Below the pieces are notes generated by a model, which worked only from the letters and a program-made list of their open reading frames with translations, was not told the DNA's origin and made no database searches. A DNA stretch of 64,000 nucleotides from Liopterus haemorrhoidalis (lineage: Eukaryota > Arthropoda > Insecta > Coleoptera > Dytiscidae): contig OZ020616.1 of assembly GCA_963971575.1 (NCBI GenBank), positions 1 to 64,000 of the forward strand. The letters are read 5' to 3'. Positions within the stretch are counted from its first letter, which is position 1; each line of letters starts with the position of its first letter. Of the stretch, positions 33,330 to 44,756 are shown piece by piece. A program made the translations under genes and the position numbers.

Positions 33330-33455
33330 ATTTAAATTAAATGGAAATTATTCCACATCCACCGTACTCACCCTATATCGCGTCTTTCGAATTTCACCTA
33401 TTTAGGTTTATGGAACATACACTCACAGATAAATAATTTAGAAATATCACCGATG
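33330..33455 (+). pseudogene. Mariner transposase relic, plus strand
   Basis: It reads EIIPHPPYSPYIASF-like residues and a following LFRFMEHTLTDK-like segment. It is head to head with the minus-strand relic and matches 48270-48610. It carries the unoccupied form of the site into which the element at 48353 inserted. Confidence 0.7.
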
Positions 33456-33465
33456 TAGAAAATTA

Positions 33466-34212
33466 TAAGCAGTTCACTTTTGTAAGAACAAACTAAAAGG
33501 AAATTTTGTTTTTAACAGTTTGCATCTTTCAAACTGTATGTCATGTTGGTATTACAGAAAAATAATTTGAAAAGTCAGATTATAAATACAGTCTGTTCCA
33601 AACGGTTAGGCGGAACTAAATGGGAATTTCGTTCTTTTAGGTTGTCACGAGAAGGGACCTTGTTTGGGTTATTTCATTTTTCATGTTGGAATGTCAAAAT
33701 TTAAAATTACAACAATGAAACCATGGAAACGAATGACATATGTCAAAATTTAATATTTTTTTTACTTGTTTTATTGACAAAAAAATAAATAAATGGGAAA
33801 TTTGTATTAAGAATGACACAAAAAATCAAAATATAAAGAAAATGACATTTTAAAATGATATTAACCTTAACCAAAAATGTTTATTGTAAGTATGATTTAC
33901 AAAGCTTAAACAAAACGGTCGAAAAGCACGATTTAAACGATGAAAGTAACTAGATTGCAAAATCTAGTTCCGCCTAACCGTTTGGAACAGACTGTATGTC
34001 ATTTAAAAAAATATCATTTGTCATATTTCATTTTGAATAGTGACATCTTAAATATTTTGTAAATATAATACTAGCCTAAAATAATATAAACATAACCCAA
34101 AACTGTAAAGCCTTTTTTTACAATATAACCAAGTTTATAAAAGTCAGTAATACACTATAAAAATCACCAAAATAACCAGATCTAGTTTGTTCTTACAAAA
34201 GTGAACTGTTTA
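33466..34212. mobile_element. TA-target MITE (TAAGCAGTTCACTTTTGTAAG ends) with nested MITE
   Basis: The left end is TAAGCAGTTCACTTTTGTA and the inverted right end is TAAACAGTTCACTTTTGTA. TA flanks at 33464-33465 and 34213-34214. A 406-bp CAGTCTGTTCC element is inserted at 33589-33994. Related copies: 54593-54679 and 55730-56027. Confidence 0.85.
33589..33994. mobile_element. CAGTCTGTTCC-family MITE, 406 bp, TA target
   Basis: Ends CAGTCTGTTCCAAACGGTTA and its inverse, TA on both sides (33587-33588, 33995-33996). Other copies: 41751-42155, 54907-55719 and 55110-55514. Confidence 0.9.
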
Positions 34213-34975
34213 TACCTGATCAGTTATTTTAAGTCAAAACGTAGGTCTTAATAACTGGATCAAAAATTTTAAAACTATAATGTGCAGGTTGGGGGTGGGG
34301 GTGGGGGGGTGGAGTTGGTGAACCGCGTGAATATGTGATCAAGAACAGCGAATACCTAGATAATAGAGGTAAAGTTGTTAATGGTCCATGATGTTGTGCT
34401 CCGTAATTTTAACTATTTAACTAATGCGTGAGCCACAGGTCTGCGTGCGTGTGCTGCGTGATCGATACACGCACCCTCACGCACAACTGCAACATCCTCC
34501 TCCTGCCCCCCCCCCCCTTCCTCACCCTCGACAATTAGCCACCAAACAGAAGCTAACAATCAATCCGCAGGTTGGAATTTAAAAATTTAAACACTTGGTT
34601 TGATTTACACAATCTAATTCGAAATATCTTAAGGGGAGGCACAACAGCACAGTTATTATAAGCTTCTTATACAAAACTGGCAACGTGAAATAATTTTTTT
34701 TATTTATTTATAACAATTTTGGCCATACTTAGGAAAAATACTAAAACATCTAAAAAACATATCCCCCTAAAAATATTAACAAATATGTGCTTATCGAAAA
34801 GATTTTTTTTTTTTTAATTCTGAGTAGGGTATCAAATGAAAGCCTTCAGTACGTAAATGAACGAATTTTTTTTAATGAAATTTATGCCAAATTGGCAAAA
34901 AAAAATTGTCCCACACCCTGTAGTCTAGATGGTTTAAACTAAAAATCTGAAAAAATTCTAAATTTACATTGTTGT

Positions 34976-35480
34976 GAACCGGAATAATACAACAGGAATT
35001 TTTGATCAGATTCGGAAAATAACGCATTTTTGTTGACGATGTACAAAAGTTATAGTTATGTAAAACACTATACTAGAAGGCGTATCCTGGTCTAATGGTT
35101 AGCTTGCTCGCTTGTTACGCAGCAAACTAGGGTTCGCTTCCGGGCAGAGGAGACAATTTTATTATTTTTTTCCATTTTTATTTTGTTTAAATTATTTTGT
35201 CAAAATTCTAGTTATATTTTGGAAAATGTTGCATTTAATTTTTAGCGTAAATTTAATAACCAGTTGGTATTGTTGGAATTATAAAATATTTTCATTCTAT
35301 GTGTCATGTATACGAAACTAGAGGAGCGAAGCATATGACTTAAAACAACCAATGGAAACTATAAGCGCAATTTTCAAAATCTTAATGAACCTTGCTATAT
35401 AAAAAACAATACTGCACATATTTAGAAACTTAAATAATGGTAGGTATTCAAATTAAAATTAACAAAAAAAATATTTTAAC
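34976..35480 (+). repeat. Composite repeat containing a tRNA-like module, copy 1
   Basis: It is homologous to 57110-57640. The tRNA-like part (35081-35150) has an A box TGGTCTAATGGTTAGC and B box GGGTTCGCTTCC. Unusually, conserved repeat sequence extends about 100 bp upstream of the tRNA module and about 330 bp downstream. Confidence 0.65.
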
Positions 35481-36130
35481 ATAAAATTTGTTTTTAAAGC
35501 TCTTAAATTAACAGGTGATAAATTATTTTAAAAATATCGTTCATTTTGCCGTGATTACTACAAAGCAAAATATGTTCTACACACTCAGCATGCCTTCACT
35601 TGTTATATACCTGCGAAACTCTGAAATGTGTGAAAATTCACACTCACATCAATTTTTTTTATTTGTAATTGTTATTTATGAACATGTTCCATGGAACAGC
35701 AACAGCTACGACATTAATCAATATAACCAACAATTAGTTGTCAGACGCAAGTCAAGAATCATTTTTTTTTAATAAAGTAGAATTGATATAAGCCAAATAA
35801 AGTAATCACGTATAAAGGGTCTCATTTGTATTTCTCACACGAAGCTTTTTCATAAAAAAACATGTAAATTATTTCTCAAAATATGAGAATAGCGCACGGC
35901 TTCGTGATCACATGTAATATGTACGCCAGAATTATAAATGGAGTTGATGTCAACAGGTAACTATATATTCATATTCGGCTTTTTATTTTCATATTCATTT
36001 CCTCCCGCACGGTCCCGGTCCGGGGCACAGGGAACCACCTGTGATGGCTGCCACATTCTGTGCCTTCATCAATATTTAGAAATTAATAGTACCTACGATA
36101 AAGCGGTACGAGACTTTTAACAGTACGTAC

Positions 36131-36984
36131 TAGGGATTGTAAATTTACCGACTTTTTCATTTACCGGTAATTCGGTAAATGAAAATCAAATTACCGGTTT
36201 ACCGGTAATTTACCGATTTTTTTTTTCTTGAAAAATAAAATTAAGGTGATAAAAATATAAGTCATTTTGATTTCCATTTCATATTTTTTATATATATTAA
36301 AGTTAAACAAACTATTTTTAGAAACAGAATTAAAATAATACAGAAAAATAAAAATACAACAAAAATAATATATAGTACCTATTACCTAATACCATTTTAT
36401 TGATTACCAATATGTATTTTGCACAATCTTAAGGCATAATATTAGAATCTTGTATTAAATATTTGTATTTAATTATTTTAAACAGTTGTTAGAAGTAAAA
36501 GATTTATTTAAGGTTCAAATTTTAATGTTATTTTACAATAATATTGCATTAGTTTAGTGTCCTGTCATAATGTGGTGTATTCAAAATTGATATTAATTTA
36601 AAAAATACGTGAAATATTTATATATTATTATTTTTCAATATTAAAAAAGAAGATATTTACTTACTCTTTAATAAAAAGGTTGATTGTAACGATTTTAAAC
36701 TTTTAAAAATGACAAAAAAAATTGCAGCGTGCAGACTACAGAGCACAAATCACATACATATGCTATCTGGCGGTTTCTGTACGATTTACCTACAGCGGCT
36801 CTCAAACCCAAAATAGTTTAATTTAAAATTACACAAAAAATACCTCCCATAAAATTAATAATTAGGTATATTGTTACTTACACTTAACTTTTTTTACTAC
36901 CGGTAAATTACAAAAATTTACCGAACGTTTTTTTGTCAATTTACCGGTTAACCGGTAAACCGGTAAACCGGTATACAATCCCTA
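36131..36984. mobile_element. hAT MITE with TTACCGGTAA-rich ends, 854 bp
   Basis: Ends TAGGGATTGTAAATTTACCG / CCGGTATACAATCCCTA. GTACGTAC is duplicated at 36123-36130 and 36985-36992 (perfect 8 bp). Many ACCGGTAA half-palindromes occur near both ends, probably transposase-binding sites. The centre is non-coding. Confidence 0.9.
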
Positions 36985-37127
36985 GTACGTACCGCGCGCC
37001 GAAACAGGACACCGCCATTTTATCTTTATTATTTGATATACAAAATACTAAATAACAAAGTTGTAGGAGACCAAGACCAGATCTGCTTATAAAAGAAAAG
37101 ATTTTTTAAACCATTGGTTCTCTGGAG

Positions 37128-37536
37128 CAGTGTTACTCAACAGGTGGTCCGCGGACCACTGGTGGTCCTTAGCAAAATTTTAGTGGTCCGCGAAAGGATT
37201 ATAAATTATTATTTTTGATATTTTTTGCTAATTTTTTTATGATTTTTTGTTCATTTTCTGTGTATTTTGTTCATTTTTCAGTGATTTTTTATTACTAAGA
37301 TATATGTAGAGTTTACATATACAGTTTTTTTTATTAGTACATTTATTATTAGGGGTCCGCAGTAGAAAATTAAATATTTTACTGGTCTGCGGTAGAAAAT
37401 TAAATATTTTACTGGTTCGCGGTAGAAAATTAAATATTTTACTGGTTTGCGGTAGAAAATTAAATATTTTACAGGTCCACGGTAGAAAATTTAATATTTT
37501 ACTGGTCCGCAATATGTTTTCAGTTGCGAAACACTG
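37128..37536. mobile_element. hAT MITE, GTGGTCCGCG family, with 30-bp internal array
   Basis: Starts CAGTGTTACTCAACAGG, ends GTTGCGAAACACTG. CTCTGGAG is duplicated at 37120-37127 and 37537-37544. Five exact-length 30-bp units (GGTCCGCGGTAGAAAATTAA plus AATATTTTACT and variants) lie at 37351-37500. This explains the extra length relative to the 281-bp copy. Confidence 0.95.
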
Positions 37537-37744
37537 CTCTGGAGTACAACGTTATATTTAAAAAAAATTAGATTATACACATTTTTTTAAATCTATTCGA
37601 TAGAATATTTTTTTCTGAATTCAACCATTTAAATATTTTATATCCTTACATAAAAAAATATTGAAAAAAAGTCGATGGAAATTACAAAAAAAAAAAATAA
37701 TAATGTACAGTAGTAAAGACTTTAATTACTCCGTATACAGAACT

Positions 37745-38310
37745 GGGAATATTTGAAATAAAGTAAATATTAAAGTAGTCAATTACTTTTTGCTATTTGA
37801 AATATTATATTTCAAATATTTAAAATAAAAAATGCTTTTGGTATTTGGATTTGCAAATAAATTTTCCATGGTATTTGTATTTGATATTTGTTGTCTGAAA
37901 AGTCAATATTTGGTATACATCAGAAGTATTTCAAATATTTCAAATATTTTCCTAGTATTTAAAATATTTGCTTGGTAAATATTTCAAATATTTCCCTAGT
38001 ATTTCAAATATTTCCCTATTATAGGGTGACCATTCGTCCCGCATTTTAACATTTTGTCCCGCAAAAGTCCCGCATTTTAACATTTTGTCTCGCATTTGGA
38101 TTTGTGAGGTGAGGACCTTTTTTTTGCTTTTCACTTGGATTTGGGAGATGAGGACCTTTTTTTTGCTCCGTCCCGCATTGCCTTCTTAAGAAAATGGTCA
38201 CCCTACCCTATTATTTAAAATATTTGGTTAATAAATAATTCAAATATTTCCCTATTATTTGAAATATTTGCTAATATTTCCCTAGTGTTTCAAATACTTT
38301 GATTGGTATT
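37745..38310. repeat. TATTTCAAATATTTCCTAG tandem region, second copy
   Basis: Homologous to 29700-29900 and 30797-30960. It is interrupted at 38022-38205 by a small hAT element. Confidence 0.7.
38022..38205. mobile_element. 184-bp hAT MITE, TAGGGTGACCATTCGTCCCG type
   Basis: Ends TAGGGTGACCATT / AATGGTCACCCTA. CCCTATTA is duplicated at 38014-38021 and 38206-38213. It contains a doubled GAGGACCTTTTTTTTGC word. Confidence 0.9.
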
Positions 38311-38699
38311 TGGTACATGAAATAATTTAACTGACCATTTGGTACAGCTTTGTCTCTATAAATAATTTTCTACCGGATTTCTGATTTCCATTATTTTCTA
38401 AACATAATTCCATTCGATTTAAAACAGATTCAGAAGTAGCTTTCTTTATTGTTTTTCGTTCTTAATATTTTTTTATTGCATTTGAAGATATGAATTCTCT
38501 AAACTTTTATCATTAACTTATTTTACCAGATATTCTTACTTATAGAAAAACCAAATCCACAAAAAAATAAAGTCAGTCAAATGGAAAGATGTTTTTGCGA
38601 GAGGATGAAAGTCAGTCAGGTTCGGAAGTTGAAGAATTAGCATTTTTATGTATGTGTTTACTGTGCAAAACTTTTAAAACAGTTCTTAGCGAAGTTATT

Positions 38700-38775
38700 A
38701 ATTTGTTTATGTCGGTGGAGGCGACTGGAAGCGGTTGGAGACGGTTGGAGACGGTCGGAGACGCACAACATCGCT
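38700..38775. repeat. Short GGTTGGAGAC tandem repeat
   Basis: Four to five copies of an approximately 11-bp GCGGTTGGAGAC unit. The neighbouring open frames (38589-39033) are not recognised as coding. Confidence 0.5.
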
Positions 38776-39366
38776 CCACGTGATGAATTGCTCTGGTTTT
38801 TTAGCGACGCGTCTCTTGAGCCTCCACAAGTACACGCCATATTGCCGACAATAATTACCCAGGGCCATTTATCTCCTTCTTACTCTCTGCGATGCCTGCA
38901 ATCGCACTTTTTAACATTACATTTTACTCGCATTTGTCAAAGAAACATGCTCGATATGATGAATGACATTACTCGCTTCCATAAACTTTTTACACAGACG
39001 TTTAAAAACCTATATTACCTACTTCAATTCTGATAAATCTCCAGAGAATTATATATACTTAGTTAATTGGAGCTGTGCACTAGCTGACTAGCTGTCGCAA
39101 ACTACTCTATAATTTGTCAGACCGAAACGACAAAATTTACACTGCAATATTGCACCTGTTGTTTTTTTTTGATAAATTGTTGGACTAAATCTCAAGAGAT
39201 GTATGAAATACTAGCTGATGTACCCGTATTTCGTAAGGTTTTTGTTAAATATTTGTACACTATGATAAACGAGATATTTAAAGTGCATAATGTACCCCAC
39301 CTCCAAATATTCATTTTATTAAAAACTCCATTGAACAAAAAATAATCATTTTTTCATTCTAAACCA

Positions 39367-39973
39367 TTTTTACCGACCGTCAATATATATAAGGGAGGTA
39401 TTATGATCATACCGGTTTTGACATTTCGAGATTTCGATGGATCTCCACGAATTGAGGTCCCTACATAACGTTTTTGACTATTTTTAGCATGATGTCTGTC
39501 GGTCTGTCCATCTGTCTGTCTGTCTGTCCGTCTGTCTGTCTGTGTTCTGTGCAGAGCAAATTTGGCTAAAAGTATTTTTATGAAACTTCATATTTAAGCT
39601 TTTGACATCAATGGCACGAGTTGATCAACTTTTGGTAAAAATCGGTTGACTAGAAATGGGAGTTTACTCGTGTTGATTTTAAGATTTTTGCGAATATTTA
39701 GCAACAGAAAAATATTTCGAAAAAAAAAAAATTAACAAGAGTTGCTATAAATGCAATAAATAACAACTTTTATTTGAGACATTTTTTGATAAAACGAAAA
39801 ATTTTTGAAAAATCTATTTTTCATACTTATATGTAACGTTTCCATGGTCATGATAAATAATATCTCTGTTAGAAAATATTAGGCCAAGTTATTTCTACTC
39901 TGCTGCTAGAATGTATTTTATACAAGTACTTTGTGATGGCGGTCGGTCCTGTGGTGGCCACAGCTGATTTTTT
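39367..39973 (-). mobile_element. Helentron-like element, reverse copy
   Basis: Starts TACCGACCGTCAATATATAT, holds a GTCY array (39494-39542) and ends GGCCACAGCTGATTTTTTTA. It is the near-complete mirror of the copy at 28163-28783. A more diverged relative follows at about 40185-40440. Confidence 0.75.
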
Positions 39974-40897
39974 TATATACAAAATATATAAGTAAATGAT
40001 AAGTTAAATATTTCAAGTTCATAGGTAACTTTTCCCTTAGCTCCCTAAATAATATTTTTATTAAAAACTGTATTGGACAGAAAAAAAAAAAATGTTCACT
40101 TAAGTAAATTTAGTAAAAAAATATTTAACTAAATCAAAATAATTAAATAAAAATTACTGATCTTATGGTCTACATTAAATGTCTTTAAATAATTTTTTTC
40201 GAAATATTTGTCTATTACGAAATAATCGCAAAAAACTTAAAAATGACTGGAGTAAACTTCCACTTCCGGTTTAGCGATGTTTACCAAAAGTTGATCAAAT
40301 AGAGACATTGATGTCAAATACACGTGTCCACGAATCGACTTACATCATGGTAAAATTAACCAAAAAGTTATTGCGAGAAGTTATAGTTAATTCGTGGAAA
40401 TCTATCGAAATCGGTTATACATCGGTGGGTCGAGAAACGAGCACAAATCTTACGGTTGAAGGGACAAGAAGGGCCTCTTGACTTGCTAAGATGAAATATT
40501 TGTTTGTAGTTATTCTCGGACGATAGCAACATGGTTAAGGGAAAAGTAGATGTGGAGGGTGCCCGTGTGTGACGTCATGCGTCATGATGACGTCATGCCA
40601 CACATGTTGGATCGAAGAGAAGGGGCCGGAGCTACTTGTTGATGGAATTACGCATGCATTGCCCCGAGGCGCGGCCCACTTAACAAATATTCAATGCCAC
40701 TGCTCCAGATTACAAATAGAACACAAACAAATATTTCGACCTGATATTCAAAAAAGTAAATATGCTTTTGGCCAACTGATATTTTGAGATCAAAATATTG
40801 CAAGGTTTTAACATTTAAAAACGGCTGCAAATATAATGACGGTGTTAATAAATAATAAACAGAATTCTGTTGAAAATCTCTAAACATTTTAAACATG

Positions 40898-41490
40898 ATG
40901 AACAAATAAGATTTGTTTTCTTAACAATTTTTATCGTATAGTTTTTTCTGTTAAGATAGTTCTGTTTGTAAATTAAATATTTTAAGTTTTTCAGTACCAG
41001 TTTTAACCCAGAAACACCCCCTAAGAAAGAAAATTTTGAGATATCATGCCTATATTTGATCCTGGTTCTACTCTATTGTACCAAATTTCGTTAAAATACG
41101 TCCAGCCGTTTTTAAAAACTGATATAAACTTCAATTTTATTAATTACTATATTATTATAGCAATTGGTTTTTCTATTTTTATTTAAATATTCCTAAAATT
41201 ATATTTGTATTCGATTTTATTGTTATTTATTAACTATAATACAAATACCCATCACCTTAAATTTGATATAAATTAATATAAAATTTCCTTAGGTTTTTAT
41301 TTATAATTTATTTAGTAGAAGTGTCTTGAAATAAATATCTGTTATGAATATAGTCAATAAAAATATTTAAAAAGATGCAACATCTATATTAATTTGGTAT
41401 GTTAGTTTGAACTAAGCCGACATGTGACGTATTCCCTCTCACGCTCTGATTGGTCAGAAGTTATGAGACAACCTTTACTTTAATAATCTT
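40898..41490. repeat. Interspersed 600-bp repeat, copy 2
   Basis: Matches 12292-12892 throughout; see that entry. Confidence 0.8.
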
Positions 41491-41750
41491 GGAGACAAGT
41501 ACCTCGCTCGTGTCATCCAAAGTCACTAAATTATATAAATTAGCGCAACGGCGGTCATACTGGGGCTAAAAATGTCGCCAATACAAATGATTTTCAGTGA
41601 TTCCAACAGTACAAAAATAAAAAACTAGTACTACCAAAATTTTTATTTTAAACATTGTAATCACGATTTTTTTAATCAAAGATGCACTATAACTAAATTG
41701 TGGTACAATTTCAATTATTTTTTTTATTGTTATTAAATAAAATGGACATA

Positions 41751-42155
41751 AAATCTGTTCCAAACGGTTAGGCGGAACTAGATTTTGCAATCTAGTTACT
41801 TTCATCGTTTAAATCGTGCTTTTCGGCCGTTTTGTTTAAGCTTTGTAAATCATACTTACAATAAACATTTTTTGGTCATTTTTTTCATCATTTTAAAATG
41901 TCATTTTTTTATATGTTAATTTTCATATCATTCTTATTACAAATTTCCCATTTATTTATATTTTTGTCATTAAAATATATAAAAAAAATAATTTAATTTT
42001 GACACATATCATTCGTTTCCATGGTTTCATTGTTGGAATTTTAAATTTTGACATTCCAACGTGAAAAATGAAATAACCCTAGCAAGGTCCCTTCTCGTGA
42101 CAACCTAAAAGAACAAAATTCCCATTTAGTTCCGCCTAACCGTTTAGAACAGACT
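41751..42155. mobile_element. CAGTCTGTTCC-family MITE
   Basis: The left end is slightly mutated (AAATCTGTTCCAAACGG) and the right end is CCGTTTAGAACAGACTG. TA at 41749-41750 and after the right end. Confidence 0.85.
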
Positions 42156-43611
42156 GTAATACATAAATTTAAATGAAACTTATCCTTAAATATTCAAACC
42201 GCTGACAAAGGAGGTTAATAAATTAGAGCGAGAAAGAGAGATATGACAGCGCAGACGCAAACTTAAGAACGTAAAAATTGCTGCTTTAGTTTGCTTAATA
42301 GGGGAACCAATGTTGCCAATCAAACCAAGGGGTCTGTCGGCTTCTTCAAAGGCTTGCGCTACTTTGTATAATCCAGTGACTTTAGTGTCATCCGCAGAAC
42401 GGTCTTGTTTATAACGTTTCCTATTATTTTATGGTGATTTATGGAATGTTAGTTACATGTTGACAGCATCCAAAATATTTGTGAAATAGAGCGATCAGTG
42501 GGAAATACCATAAATAGCCGTGAGTGTCGTGTGCCCGCGTGTGTCGTGTGTCCGCGTGTCCACCTAAGTGGACATTAACATTTCAGTGGATCGTGAATAA
42601 TGCATGGTCCGCACTGACACTGATTAGCAATTGAAATGTGTCCATGGCTCTAGGGGGGGGGGGCGCCTGTGCCGAGCTTGTTCACTGCGCCCGCCTCCCA
42701 TCATGTTTCAGCGAGCCTCTTTCATGTTCGCTCTTATTTATGAGCCACGGATGAATGTGTCACTGTAAATTATCAAAATACACAAATATCTAATTCACAA
42801 ATGTCCTACTTTAGCGTGAAATATATTCAATTTGACCTCGTAAAAAATGTTTAAAATTCTATTTAAAAATATCTCTAGACGGGGAGTATAATCCTTGTGT
42901 CTGGATGTGTCCCGGTGGTTGAATGTGTTCCTGCAGGAGCTCGGGGATTTGCAAACGAGCCTCTGTTCGCATATTAAAATGCAATCGATGGGAAAAGGTC
43001 ACAGTTATGAGCGAACATCAATCCCTGCTCTCGGTCGAGGGCAACACTTCACTTCGCTTCACTTATACCGACCGCCTCTACTTACACCGGACATGCGACA
43101 ATATCGAACACTTTACTACAGTGATTTTCAACCGGTGTGCCGCAGCACACACCCGCATGTCCTTAAAGAATCACTGCTGACGTATGGCTCAAATCAAAAA
43201 TATATTCTTTATAAGTTAAAAATCACGTCGGCATTATGAAAATTTAATTTATTGAACCATAATACATTAGAACAGTGGTTCTTTACATCAGGGTCCGCAC
43301 CCACCCCTTTAAATCAAAGAAAGTGTTCTCACACCCCCAGTAAAAAATCCATTTTATAACTTATTTATTTGTAAAATGAATAGTAAATGAGAACATAATT
43401 TATTAAATATTGATTTTAATTTTATATACATGCATAGCACTAAAAACAAATTTATTTAATCATATAATATTTTGCTGTTTATAATTATAAATAATTATAA
43501 TAATAAGAAGAATATTACAATAGTATAGAAAAATTATTTATTTAGTGACAATTAAGTAAAAAAATATCTTTTTTAATATATGTAGGTAAGTATACACTGA
43601 AAACACAAAAA

Positions 43612-44025
43612 ATCAGACAGACGGACAAACAGACCGACAGACATCATGCTAAAAATAGTCAAAATATTATGTAGGGACCTCAATTCGTGGAGATCCATAG
43701 AAATCTCGAAATGTCAATATGATCACAATACCTCCCTTATTGAGAATAAACATTACCTATAGAGGCGCTGTTCTCGCATACAAAATGGCAATTGGAATAG
43801 GATATTTTTGACATTTGCCATTTTCATACACAACAATTCACATTGCAGTTAATTTTCTGTTGCGATTTTAAAGACATTTTATTAAAGTTTTTTCTCTTTA
43901 ACTCATACAAACAATGCCATTAAATGAACTAAATCCAACAAAATCCTATTCCGTTAAGTTTCAAAATATTCCACTAGGCGTCACTTCAGTTATTATCAGT
44001 TCTCAATATATGTTGGCGGTCGGTA
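43612..44025 (+). mobile_element. Helentron-like fragment interrupted by a MITE
   Basis: A GACR array and ATCATGCTAAAAATAGTC lead to CCTCCCTTA, then a 267-bp MITE (43740-44006), then TATATGTTGGCGGTCGGTAA. Confidence 0.75.
43740..44006. mobile_element. TA-target MITE nested in a Helentron-like copy
   Basis: Ends TTGAGAATAA / TTCTCAA, TA on both sides (43738-43739, 44007-44008). Same family as 13091-13514 (shared ACATTACC and ATAGAGGCGCT). Confidence 0.65.
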
Positions 44026-44756
44026 ATAATAATAAGTAATAGAAACTTGTGATTTGAATTTTAACATCATCGTATTTGTTAATTTTAGAAAAAATGAAAG
44101 CTTCTATTATTAACGCCCTTAACGATTGAGTCCATTTTGGATATTAGCTATAACTCACTAACTAACCAAATTTTAAATATTTTTAGCAATGCAATGCGTT
44201 ACAATGTGTACAATTATCAAAGGGACTATCATTTTCGCGTTGGATAATAACGAAACATAGTTGTCTATTAACAAAGCGATGGACAGAGACATTATTTAGC
44301 GCGGCACACTTCTGTCCCGCTAATTACTGCGACAACCGGTAACATTTAAAAATATTGTTCACTCTGTAATACGATACTGTCTATAACCTTTTCAACAGAA
44401 CCAATTTTAAAATTCGATACAAAAAATATTCAGTTACACTATTAATGCTGTTTCGCAGTTAATTTTCAAGTAAACACTTGCTAATTTCTACGTATAATTG
44501 CGTATAGATTGCGAACATTGAGTTGTAATTGCGATAAAATCATGCGCAACAATACGCAGTGCGTGTCTTTTGTTCAAGTACACAATAGTATAGACCCTTG
44601 AAGAAATATAGCCAATTAATATCTCATTTCTTTCGCAAAATTGCCTTTTCATGTTCTCCAAACATTCTCCTACAAAAAAAGATTAGTGGATCGGGAAAAG
44701 AGCAACCATATTAACTGTAGTGTTCGTCGGGAGGCCTAACTGTAGGTCAATCCCCA

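Noticed and set aside
37237..37512. Minus-strand frame with repeated TSKIFNFLP
   Set aside because: Product of the 30-bp array in a hAT MITE.
38589..39033. Open frames of 64 and 81 codons near the GGTTGGAGAC repeat
   Set aside because: No motif recognised and composition follows the tandem repeat; possibly transposon debris.
42895..43239. Two overlapping open frames of 85 and 114 codons
   Set aside because: No domain, repetitive hAT end (CAGTGATTTTCAACCGG) inside, and no matching splice partner.
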